Assembly (NCBI GenBank): GCA_027349615.1
Contig: DAIEML010000051.1
Span: forward strand, 1 to 12,064
Source of the DNA: Ignavibacteriales bacterium
GTDB lineage: Bacteria; Bacteroidota; Ignavibacteria; Ignavibacteriales; Ignavibacteriaceae
Direction of reading: 5' to 3'
DNA: 12,064 nt
Shown here: one piece after another, positions 1 to 6,945 of the stretch
How the letters are laid out: each line of letters starts with the position of its first letter
Numbering within the stretch: position 1 is the stretch's first letter
The notes under the pieces: model-generated
Databases searched by the model: none
Seen by the model: only the letters and a program-made list of their open reading frames with translations
Told to the model about the DNA's origin: nothing
Program-made: the position numbers and the translations under genes

Positions 1-113
1 TCAACACTGATCCAGACGCGCCAATTTTTAGTGTAGCGCATTATGGAATCGTTGGCGACGCGATGCAGATAATTCCGATGTTCATAAATGTATTCAAGCA
101 AAAATTGAGATAA
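1..113 (+). CDS. etfA: Electron transfer flavoprotein alpha subunit, C-terminal end (partial)
   Basis: Only the last 36 codons and the TAA stop (111-113) lie in the window; the reading frame enters at base 3. The tail contains [19 protein letters not shown] followed by a hydrophobic helix and a basic end. This matches the C-terminus of ETF alpha subunits, where the conserved (N)xDPxAPIF...ADYGxVxD stretch belongs to the FAD-binding domain II. ETF is a soluble alpha/beta heterodimer that takes electrons from acyl-CoA dehydrogenases and passes them to a membrane quinone reductase or another acceptor. The next gene, an acyl-CoA dehydrogenase, begins 3 bp after the stop, which supports the assignment and implies co-transcription. 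A histidine (VAHYG) stands where most relatives have aspartate (VADYG). etfB would be expected upstream, outside the window. The call rests on a short fragment. Confidence 0.85.
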   Translation, partial: NTDPDAPIFSVAHYGIVGDAMQIIPMFINVFKQKLR

Positions 114-116
114 GTC

Positions 117-1838
117 ATGGCTAATTATTTTTTAGAAAACCCAGATCTTCTTTATCAATTTGAAAAATTGGATTTAAAAGAAATCGTCGATTTAACTGAA
201 AATAACTACAAGCAAGCTGAAAAATTTGATTACGCGCCAATCAATTATGAAGATGCAAAAGAAAACTATAAAAAAATTTTAGAAATAGTCGGCGATATTG
301 CGGCAAATTATATCGAGCCAAGATCATCTTCAATTGATGAAGAAGGCGCTCTTTTCAAAGACGGAAAAGTAACATACGCAAAAGGAACACGGGAAGCTCT
401 CGAAATGCTTTCCAAAGCTGAATTGATGGGTATGATTCTTCCGCGTGAATATGGCGGATTAAATTTCCCAACTACAGTTTATATGATGGCAGTGGAAATG
501 ATTTCGCGTGCGGATGCTTCATTGATGAATCTTTTCGGTCTGCAGGATATTGGTAAAACTATTGCTCAGTTTGCAGACGATAATCAGAAAGAAGAATTTC
601 TTCCAGGATTTTCAACTGGAAAATACACGGGCGCAATGGCATTAACCGAACCGGATGCTGGTTCTGATCTTCAAGCAGTAAAATTGAGTGCCTATCAAGA
701 TGAAAAAGGGAAGTGGTTTCTGCGCGGAGTAAAAAGATTTATAACGAACGGCAATGGCGAAGTTTTGCTCGTTCTCGCAAGAACAGAATCCGGAACAAAA
801 GACGCTCGCGGTCTTAGTATGTTTGTTTGCTATGGCGATGACACAATCAAAGTTAGAAGAATTGAACATAAGCTTGGAATTCACGGCTCACCAACTTGCG
901 AGCTTCAATTTAATGATACGCCGGCACAGTTAGTTGGGCAGCGACGATTTGGTTTGTTGAAGTATGTAATATATTTGATGAACCGCGCAAGAGTTGGTAT
1001 TGGCGCGCAATCTCTCGGCATTTCTCAGCAGGCTTATGAAGAAGCATTAAAATATGCTAAGGCAAGAGAGCAATTTGGAAAACCAATTTATTATTTGCCA
1101 GTAATTTCCAACATGCTGATTGACATGAAAGTTACACTTGAAGCTAACCGTTCTTTGTTTTATTCAACTTCTGTTTGGCTAGATAAAAAAGAAAAATATG
1201 AAGAACAAGTTGATTTACTTAAAGCTCTAAAAAAACCTTTCGCAGAAGAAAATGAAAAGCTGAAAGATGCTACAAAAATAGTAACCTTCTTAACTCCATT
1301 AACAAAATATTTGTTGAGTGAATCTGCAAATAAAATTACTTATGATGCTTTACAGATCCATGGCGGCACGGGTTACATGAAAGAATTTAAAGTTGAAAGA
1401 TTATCCCGCGATGCTCGCATTACAAATATTTATGAAGGCACTTCTCAGATGCAAGTTGTAGCTGCTGCCGGCGGTGCTATAAATGATGTATTCGCAGAAT
1501 ATTTTGATCTTCAAGAGAAGAAAGAATATAAAGGAAGTTTGGTAAAACTTCTTGATAGCCTAAAAGAAATTAAAGAGCTTTATAAAGACTGCATCAAATA
1601 TGTTAAAGATAAAAAAGACACAAGCTTTCAGGATGTGGCCGCAAAAGACTTGGTGGAAATTTATGCTTATATTTACATCGGCTTCTTGCTTTTAAATGAA
1701 GCAAACGCTGATCAGAAAAAAATTTTTACAGCAAGAAGATACATTTTGGATTCGCTGGCAAAGGCAAGAAAGAATTACGAATCAATTAAGAATGAATTAT
1801 ATTCGGACGTGCTTCACGCCGATTCAATTTTAATTTAA
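117..1838 (+). CDS. Acyl-CoA dehydrogenase (large form with C-terminal extension)
   Basis: This flavoenzyme oxidises an acyl-CoA to the trans-2-enoyl-CoA and delivers electrons to ETF, as in beta-oxidation. The 573 residues carry the family landmarks in order: an N-terminal helical domain, ALTEPDAGSD (residues 175-184, flavin and substrate contact), a middle beta domain, REQFGKP (317-323), QIHGGTGY in the C-terminal helical domain, and IYEGTSQMQ with E440 at the position of the catalytic base (Glu376 of medium-chain enzymes). About 110 further helical residues follow, making it longer than the classic 380-400-residue enzymes and similar to the roughly 600-residue bacterial FadE types. Chain-length preference cannot be read from the sequence. 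The ATG at 117 lies 3 bp after the etfA stop without a convincing Shine-Dalgarno, so translational coupling is plausible. A small gene follows 18 bp downstream. Confidence 0.93.
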   Translation: MANYFLENPDLLYQFEKLDLKEIVDLTENNYKQAEKFDYAPINYEDAKENYKKILEIVGDIAANYIEPRSSSIDEEGALFKDGKVTYAKGTREALEMLSKAELMGMILPREYGGLNFPTTVYMMAVEMISRADASLMNLFGLQDIGKTIAQFADDNQKEEFLPGFSTGKYTGAMALTEPDAGSDLQAVKLSAYQDEKGKWFLRGVKRFITNGNGEVLLVLARTESGTKDARGLSMFVCYGDDTIKVRRIEHKLGIHGSPTCELQFNDTPAQLVGQRRFGLLKYVIYLMNRARVGIGAQSLGISQQAYEEALKYAKAREQFGKPIYYLPVISNMLIDMKVTLEANRSLFYSTSVWLDKKEKYEEQVDLLKALKKPFAEENEKLKDATKIVTFLTPLTKYLLSESANKITYDALQIHGGTGYMKEFKVERLSRDARITNIYEGTSQMQVVAAAGGAINDVFAEYFDLQEKKEYKGSLVKLLDSLKEIKELYKDCIKYVKDKKDTSFQDVAAKDLVEIYAYIYIGFLLLNEANADQKKIFTARRYILDSLAKARKNYESIKNELYSDVLHADSILI

Positions 1839-1856
1839 AAATCCGGGGATGGACAA

Positions 1857-2069
1857 ATGAAAAAAAAGCAAATTATCTACAGATTCTTCGACGATCATGA
1901 AGAAAAACATTATCTTAATAGTTCTTTAGACCATCAAAAGTTAGAAGAGCTGGTTGAGAAATTTAAAAAGAAAAATAAAGATAAAGTTTTTGCAAAACAG
2001 TTTATCAGCTTTTTGCACAAGCATGATCCGGAAGCGATGGAAGTTGAAGTAAAAGATTTTTACTTCTGA
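1857..2069 (+). CDS. Small lysine-rich protein of unknown function (70 aa)
   Basis: I do not recognise this family. The product is 70 residues, highly charged, with a lysine-rich middle (KFKKKNKDKVFAKQF, about residues 35-49) and a short acidic end (EAMEVEVKDFYF). It has no signal peptide, membrane segment or cysteine pair. The helical pattern in residues 25-60 suggests a small soluble alpha protein. The ATG at 1857 is preceded by a purine-rich GGGGATGG at 1845-1852, better than most ribosome-binding sites in this window. It sits 18 bp after the acyl-CoA dehydrogenase on the same strand, so it is probably the last gene of the etf-acyl-CoA dehydrogenase operon, and it ends 21 bp before a convergent gene. 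Reality as a gene is supported by position, strand and lack of overlap, not by a known homologue. Confidence 0.65.
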   Translation: MKKKQIIYRFFDDHEEKHYLNSSLDHQKLEELVEKFKKKNKDKVFAKQFISFLHKHDPEAMEVEVKDFYF

Positions 2070-2090
2070 AAAGTTTCTTAAAATATCTTC

Positions 2091-3563
2091 TTAAGATTTA
2101 AAAATATTCCCTTTGCCTAAAATCATATTAGGATCGAAAATTTTTTTTAACTCTTGCATCTTGCCGATCGTTTCTTTGCCGTACATTTCAAAAAGGTAAT
2201 CTGTCTTTGCTTTGCCGATCCCATGTTCTGCTGAAACTGTTCCGCCAAGCTCAACAGCTTTTTTGCAAATCATTAAATACAAATTTTTTCCCTCTTCAAA
2301 TTCCTTTTCATTTTTCGGCAGCATGTTTAAATGCACATGTGAATTTCCGGCGTGGCCGTAAATAACAAAATCGATTCCATCCTTTTCAACAATGGTTTTT
2401 GCATAAGAGTAGAATTCCTCGAATCGATCATTTGGAACGGCAGCGTCTGTTCCGAGCTTTCTAAAATTGTTTCGTGTTATGTATTCATTAATCTTTGCAG
2501 AAATTGAATGGCGAAATTCTTGAATTTTCTTTTTGTCATCTTCCGATAATGCAAACCACGCGCTTTCCTCATCTCCGTGAAATTCTTTTATCAAGTCCAT
2601 CCAGCTGTCAAAAAACATTTCTTCATTTTGATGAGTTACTTCCTGTTCGAACCAAACCGCGGATTTTGCTTCCTCAGGAATTTGAGAATAATCTTTCCGG
2701 AGAAAATTCAATGCGCGCTCATCAAAAAACTCTAACGCCAGCGCTTCAATGCATCTGGGATCGGAACGAAGCTTTGTGTTTAAGGAAATATCTCTAGCTT
2801 TCTCAATGAATTTAAAAGCATTAAATTCGTCATCGAAAAAAACGACACACGAAATCAGTTTTTCCGGCAGCGGTAAAAGTTTTAGTTTTATTTTTGTTAT
2901 AACTCCAAGCGTGCCTTCTGAGCCGATAAACAAATCGATCGCGTCCATATCCTTTTTGCAAAAATACCCGGCGGCATTTTTTGTCAATGGCATTTTGAAA
3001 TCTGGCAATGCAATTTTTAGTTCTTTTCCGGCTTGCGTTTTTAAATTCAAATTGAATCCATCAGATTTGTTAGCGCCGCGAGTTAATTTTAATTTATCTC
3101 CATCCGGTAAGATGATTTCTAATTCAAGCAAGTAATCTCTTGTCGATCCATATTTAAAAGTCTTTTCACCGGACGCGTTTGTCGCAATTGTTCCTCCGAT
3201 AAAACAATTTTTTTCAGTTGGATCAGGCGGATACAAAAGATTTTTTTCTTTCACTTGTTCCTGAAATTCCGACAGTATTACTCCCGGTTCAACTATTGCA
3301 AAAAATGCCTCTGGATTAATTTCAATAATTCGATTTAATTTTTCTGTTGAGATTACAATTCCTCCTTGCGGAACTCTAGCGCCTGTAAGTCCTGTTCCGT
3401 TTCCTGCAATAGTAACAGAAATTTTTTTCTCATTTGCTTCTTTTAATATTTCAGAAATTTCTTTTTCATTTTGCGGAAAGTAAACTGCTTCGCAAAAACC
3501 TTTAAAGTTGGAAGCATCAACTAAATAATTTTGAATTTCGTCAAGGTCGGTTTTGATTATCAT
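2091..3563 (-). CDS. FAD-linked oxidoreductase, GlcD / D-lactate dehydrogenase type
   Basis: The 490-residue protein belongs to the vanillyl-alcohol-oxidase/PCMH flavoprotein family: an N-terminal FAD_binding_4 domain (about residues 20-235) and a C-terminal FAD-oxidase_C domain (about 240-488). Visible landmarks are GNGTGLTGARVPQGG (55-69, FAD pyrophosphate loop), PPDP (112-115), GGTIATNASG (123-132), GSEGTLGVITK (214-224), and the histidine-rich GHAGNSHVHLN (403-413) plus AEHGIGK (445-451) that in relatives bind substrate and a metal ion. Such enzymes oxidise 2-hydroxy acids (D-lactate, glycolate, 2-hydroxyglutarate), passing electrons to quinone, cytochrome or ETF. The exact substrate is undetermined. 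There is no Fe-S domain and no signal peptide, so it is probably cytoplasmic. The ATG is 7 bp downstream of the glycosyltransferase stop, implying one transcript. It is convergent with the etf-acyl-CoA dehydrogenase group. Confidence 0.9.
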   Translation of the reverse strand: MIIKTDLDEIQNYLVDASNFKGFCEAVYFPQNEKEISEILKEANEKKISVTIAGNGTGLTGARVPQGGIVISTEKLNRIIEINPEAFFAIVEPGVILSEFQEQVKEKNLLYPPDPTEKNCFIGGTIATNASGEKTFKYGSTRDYLLELEIILPDGDKLKLTRGANKSDGFNLNLKTQAGKELKIALPDFKMPLTKNAAGYFCKKDMDAIDLFIGSEGTLGVITKIKLKLLPLPEKLISCVVFFDDEFNAFKFIEKARDISLNTKLRSDPRCIEALALEFFDERALNFLRKDYSQIPEEAKSAVWFEQEVTHQNEEMFFDSWMDLIKEFHGDEESAWFALSEDDKKKIQEFRHSISAKINEYITRNNFRKLGTDAAVPNDRFEEFYSYAKTIVEKDGIDFVIYGHAGNSHVHLNMLPKNEKEFEEGKNLYLMICKKAVELGGTVSAEHGIGKAKTDYLFEMYGKETIGKMQELKKIFDPNMILGKGNIFKS

Positions 3564-3570
3564 TTTATTT

Positions 3571-4920
3571 CTAAAAATAATTTCTAAGCAAAGTTAAATA
3601 TTCCATTTGAATTTCAATAGGCGGAATTGAAAGGCCTTTCCTTTCATCAGAAAGTTTTGTTGCAAATTCTGTCGAAGGATTCCTCATCATCCCGAATAAT
3701 TTGTCAATTGCATCGAACATATTTATCATCGGATATTTTGTATCTCGAAGATAATGAATTAGCTTCAGTGTTTTGAATCCATCGAACCAATTTCTTTTTT
3801 GGCGATTGAGTTGTTCAAGCGTTTTCGAGTTTGCTAATATTTTTTTCCAATCCTCATGAAAATGTTGTTGAATTAAAAATTCATACAACTGCAAATCTAT
3901 CTCTTTCGAACTTTCAAGCAGTAAACCTTCAGATGAAATTTTATCCGACGTAAAAACTTCAAGCCATTCTTTCAAAATCGAAAATGATTTAGGATCGTAC
4001 AGCAAATATTCATTTTGCTTTTGAGAAAGGAAACGATTAACTCTTTGCCCGGTACCGAAAGGTACGCGCCACGAGCTTCGTGAGGAAGGATAGACAATTG
4101 TATTTTTAATTTTTTCTATCGAATAATTTTTTGCAAGCTTTTCGAGAAAATAAAAATCTTCGGCAGCTTTTCGTTTATTCATTCCTTCGACCTTAATATA
4201 GCTTTCATAATCGCAAATCATTGTCGATCCGATTGTCGGAAAAGCAAAAGGTGAATTTGCAAATATTAAACCGAGATCATAAAATCTAAGAAAAATTTCA
4301 TAGGAAATTATAGCTTCAGAATTTTCGTTATCTTCAATGATCGGATGAGAATAATTAACAACTGCCGCAGAAATATTTTTCGAATTAAAATTATTGATTA
4401 TTTCAGTTAGATAATTATTTTCTACAGTGCAATCGGCGTCTAAACAAATTAATATTTTTTTATTTTTTGATTGATAATCAAAAACAGAAAGCGCAAGATC
4501 CATCCCGATTTTACGGGCTAAACCAACTCCTGCATCTTTATCCGGAAGTTCTTTGCCGGGTGAAGATGCATCGACCAAACCAACTCTTAAATTTGAAGCT
4601 ATAATTCTTTCTAAAAATTTATCATTTGAATGATTTACCTTTCCCATTATTTCTCTAAGTACTTTTAAACTTTTTTGGTTGTCTTCTTTTACATCAAATG
4701 TTGAGTTTGCGGAATTGTTGATTACAAAAAGAATTAAAGTTGAAGAAAAATATCGATTATCATTATTAGATAAAGAAACCAAAAGCTTTTTGATATTTTC
4801 AAGTTCACAGATTGCAGGTACAACAACAACTGAAGTAAGATTTTCTAAGCTGCTGGCTTCAATCTTCCATGAGGAAAGCGAGTACTTTCCTAAATATTTT
4901 TTTACTTCAATTGGAATCAT
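3571..4920 (-). CDS. Family-2-like glycosyltransferase (GT-A fold), function unassigned
   Basis: The protein looks like a GT-A, GT2-type transferase. Residues are numbered from the ATG at 4920, giving 449 aa. VVVVPAICE (31-39) is the nucleotide-binding first strand, LDADC (160-164) supplies the DxD motif for the metal-nucleotide-sugar complex, a hydrophobic stretch precedes IGSTM (230-234), AAEDFYFLEKL (252-262) carries the acidic pair usually near the acceptor/catalytic site, and RVPFGTGQR (285-293) is a conserved-looking basic/glycine block. The remaining roughly 150 residues are helical. No transmembrane helices are seen, so it is cytosolic or peripheral. The frame is open upstream to a TTG at 4983, adding 21 mostly hydrophobic residues. 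I prefer the ATG because it starts just before the catalytic domain and follows a possible -7 element. Donor and acceptor are unknown. It is the first gene of a pair with the FAD oxidoreductase. Confidence 0.8.
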   Translation of the reverse strand: MIPIEVKKYLGKYSLSSWKIEASSLENLTSVVVVPAICELENIKKLLVSLSNNDNRYFSSTLILFVINNSANSTFDVKEDNQKSLKVLREIMGKVNHSNDKFLERIIASNLRVGLVDASSPGKELPDKDAGVGLARKIGMDLALSVFDYQSKNKKILICLDADCTVENNYLTEIINNFNSKNISAAVVNYSHPIIEDNENSEAIISYEIFLRFYDLGLIFANSPFAFPTIGSTMICDYESYIKVEGMNKRKAAEDFYFLEKLAKNYSIEKIKNTIVYPSSRSSWRVPFGTGQRVNRFLSQKQNEYLLYDPKSFSILKEWLEVFTSDKISSEGLLLESSKEIDLQLYEFLIQQHFHEDWKKILANSKTLEQLNRQKRNWFDGFKTLKLIHYLRDTKYPMINMFDAIDKLFGMMRNPSTEFATKLSDERKGLSIPPIEIQMEYLTLLRNYF

Positions 4921-4941
4921 AAAGAACCATAAATTTGAATT

Positions 4942-4949
4942 CAAAAATA
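4942..4949 (-). promoter_or_regulatory. Possible -7 promoter element for the glycosyltransferase operon
   Basis: On the minus strand this reads TATTTTTG, a match to the Bacteroidota-type -7 consensus TAnnTTTG, ending 21 nt before the preferred ATG at 4920. No good -33 TTTG/TTG lies at the usual 17-23 nt upstream, and such 8-mers occur by chance in A+T-rich DNA, so support is weak. If it is real, the upstream TTG start at 4983 would be excluded. Confidence 0.25.
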
Positions 4950-5109
4950 ATTTTAAACTTAGAAATAATAAATTTCTCAGCAATTTATTTTTTATCGAGA
5001 AGTTTTTGGATCAATATTGTGGAATGAAAATCACAAATAAAATTTAGAATAAGTTTACATTCTTAATTTTCTTTATTTTTCAACATGATTAAATTTTATT
5101 TTATTAAAC

Positions 5110-5120
5110 AGGCAATGCCT
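5110..5120. repeat. Short perfect palindrome upstream of the ClC gene (AGGCA-A-TGCCT)
   Basis: AGGCAATGCCT is a perfect inverted repeat with 5-bp arms and a 1-bp centre. It sits 22 bp before the ClC start in an otherwise A+T-rich divergent intergenic region (4921-5142). It could be a small operator half-site pair or part of a leader hairpin. It is short enough to be chance. No clear promoter for the ClC gene was identified in this region. Confidence 0.3.
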
Positions 5121-5142
5121 ACCTTAAGTTAACACTCATACT

Positions 5143-6945
5143 ATGGTCAAACTATTAAGATACATTGAAATAAATAACAAAATTTTCTTCAAGAAATTGG
5201 TTGCTTTTCTTTATTCAAAGATAGAGCTAAGGACATTTATAATACTTTCAAGTTTGGTTGTAGGAATTTTGTCCGGCATAGCTTCAGCAGTTTTAAAAAA
5301 CTTTGTGCATTTTTTAGAAGAAAAGCCGCAAATATATTTTCACCAAATTGGTATTGGATTTATCCTTCCATTCTTCCCTTTGATTGGAATTATTCTTTCT
5401 GCTTTGATTATCGTCTTATTTTATAAAGGCGAATTAAGCAAAGGAATTTCAAATATAATTTTTAGAATTGTGAGAAAAGCTTCCGACATTCCAAAGCAAG
5501 ATATTTTTTCGCATTACATTACAAGCGGTTTGTCAGTTGGCTTTGGAGGCTCAGCCGGACTTGAAGCGCCAATAGTTATCACCGGCGCAGCAATAGGTTC
5601 TAATTTATCGAAAGGTTTTAAATTCAATTATAAAGTTAGAACAATTTTATTGGCTTGCGGTTCTGCGGCAGGAATCTCGGCAATATTTAACAGCCCGATT
5701 GCAGGTGTAATTTTTGCAATCGAAGTTTTACTGCCTGAATTTTCTATTCCATCGTTTATTCCGCTGCTAATTGCATCAGCGTCGGCCGCGGTTGTATCAA
5801 GATTTTTATATTCAGGTCAAATTTTTTATCTCGTTACTGAAGGATGGCAGCTTAACGCAGTTCCTTTTTATGCGATACTTGGAATTTTATGCGGCGTTAT
5901 TTCCTTGTATTATATAAAAATGACTTTTTTTATCGAAAGATATTTTGAAAAACTAAAAAAGAATTATTCCAAAATTTTCATCGGCGGTTTGATTTTGTGC
6001 CTGCTCGTTTTTCTTTTTCCGCCGCTGTATGGTGAAGGTTATATTTCCGTAAAATATTTATTGGCCGGCCAATATGATAAAATTTTGCCGACTAATTTTA
6101 TCGTGAGTTTTATTGACAAGAATCTTTTATTAATTATTGTTGCTGCAATAATTATCATTACCAAAATTGGTGCAACAACTTTAACAATAAGTTCGGGAGG
6201 TAATGGCGGACTGATCGCACCATCGCTCTTCTCGGGCGCGTTTACAGGATTTTTTCTTGCACATTTGATGAGCTACCTGGGAATAATTCAACTTAACCAC
6301 GCCAATTTTATAGTGGTTGGTATGGCTGGAATTTTAAGCGGTATGATGCATGCGCCATTAACCGGAATTTTTTTAGGCGCTGAAGTTACCGGCGGATATA
6401 AATTAATTGTTCCTTTCATGATTGTTACGGCTTTGTCATATTTTATCTCACGATATTTTCATCGTGAATCCATCTATACTGATCCGTTAGTTAAGAAAGG
6501 TGTGAAATTTAGATCTGAAAAAGAAAAAACATTTATTAGACAAATTCAAATTGAAGATATTATTGAAAATGATTTTCTCAAATTATACCCCAAAATGACT
6601 TTAAGAGAAATCATGGATAAAATAATTCATTCTAAGCGGAATATTTTTCCGGTAATTGATGACAGCGAAATGCTTGTTGGTATAATTACGATGGATGATA
6701 TTAGAGAAATCATGTTGAACTCGGATGTTTACGATGTAATTCTGGCTTATGAAATTATGAATACAAATTTCCATTCGATTGATATCCATTCGGATCTAAA
6801 TCATGCTCTGGAAAAGTTTGAGGAAAATAATACCTGGAATCTTGCAGTAACAGACAATGGTAAGTATCGAGGATTTATTTCCAAGTCAAATATTTTTAAT
6901 AAATATTTGGCTTCAATGTCAAAACAGCAAGCGGAAGAATTATAA
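5143..6945 (+). CDS. ClC-family chloride channel/transporter with C-terminal CBS pair
   Basis: This inner-membrane anion channel or transporter has 600 residues: a short cytoplasmic N-terminus, the ClC membrane domain (about 30-450), and two CBS domains (about 455-525 and 530-595) that in relatives sense adenine nucleotides. ClC landmarks are SKGIS (99-103, the GSGIP position), GLEAP (139-143, the GREGP position, with gating glutamate E141), FAIEV (192-196), GGLIAPS (355-361, the GxFxP selectivity segment) and Y419 in GGYKLIVP (central tyrosine). The pattern FAIEV puts valine V195 where H+/Cl- exchangers have the proton glutamate, as in ClC channels. K100 lies at the spacing of the central serine. 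The ATG at 5143 starts before the first membrane helix. No Shine-Dalgarno is evident. The 3' end overlaps the convergent exporter gene by 6 bp. Confidence 0.93.
   Translation: MVKLLRYIEINNKIFFKKLVAFLYSKIELRTFIILSSLVVGILSGIASAVLKNFVHFLEEKPQIYFHQIGIGFILPFFPLIGIILSALIIVLFYKGELSKGISNIIFRIVRKASDIPKQDIFSHYITSGLSVGFGGSAGLEAPIVITGAAIGSNLSKGFKFNYKVRTILLACGSAAGISAIFNSPIAGVIFAIEVLLPEFSIPSFIPLLIASASAAVVSRFLYSGQIFYLVTEGWQLNAVPFYAILGILCGVISLYYIKMTFFIERYFEKLKKNYSKIFIGGLILCLLVFLFPPLYGEGYISVKYLLAGQYDKILPTNFIVSFIDKNLLLIIVAAIIIITKIGATTLTISSGGNGGLIAPSLFSGAFTGFFLAHLMSYLGIIQLNHANFIVVGMAGILSGMMHAPLTGIFLGAEVTGGYKLIVPFMIVTALSYFISRYFHRESIYTDPLVKKGVKFRSEKEKTFIRQIQIEDIIENDFLKLYPKMTLREIMDKIIHSKRNIFPVIDDSEMLVGIITMDDIREIMLNSDVYDVILAYEIMNTNFHSIDIHSDLNHALEKFEENNTWNLAVTDNGKYRGFISKSNIFNKYLASMSKQQAEEL

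Noticed and set aside
2070..2094. TCTTAA/TTAAGA palindrome between the convergent genes as a bidirectional terminator
   Set aside because: The arms are short and A+T-rich and one arm overlaps the stop codon region. No stable stem with a T tract can be drawn.
2495..3135. Two overlapping + strand open frames antisense to the FAD oxidoreductase
   Set aside because: The minus-strand gene here has clear FAD-binding motifs throughout. The + frames show Ser/Phe-rich, motif-free translations.
4921..4983. Extension of the glycosyltransferase to a TTG start at 4983 with a hydrophobic N-terminus (possible signal anchor)
   Set aside because: TTG is a rare start, no ribosome-binding site precedes it, and the extension overlaps a plausible -7 element. 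The ATG at 4920 starts right before the conserved domain. It remains possible.
4679..5047. Open frame of 122 codons on the + strand, antisense to the start of the glycosyltransferase
   Set aside because: It lies almost wholly over a better-supported gene, has no recognisable domain and shows the Lys/Phe/Leu-rich composition expected of a shadow frame in A+T-rich DNA.
5046..5063. AGAAT-8nt-ATTCT inverted repeat as a terminator or operator
   Set aside because: The arms are 5 bp and A+T-only with an 8-nt loop, so stability is negligible and chance occurrence is likely.
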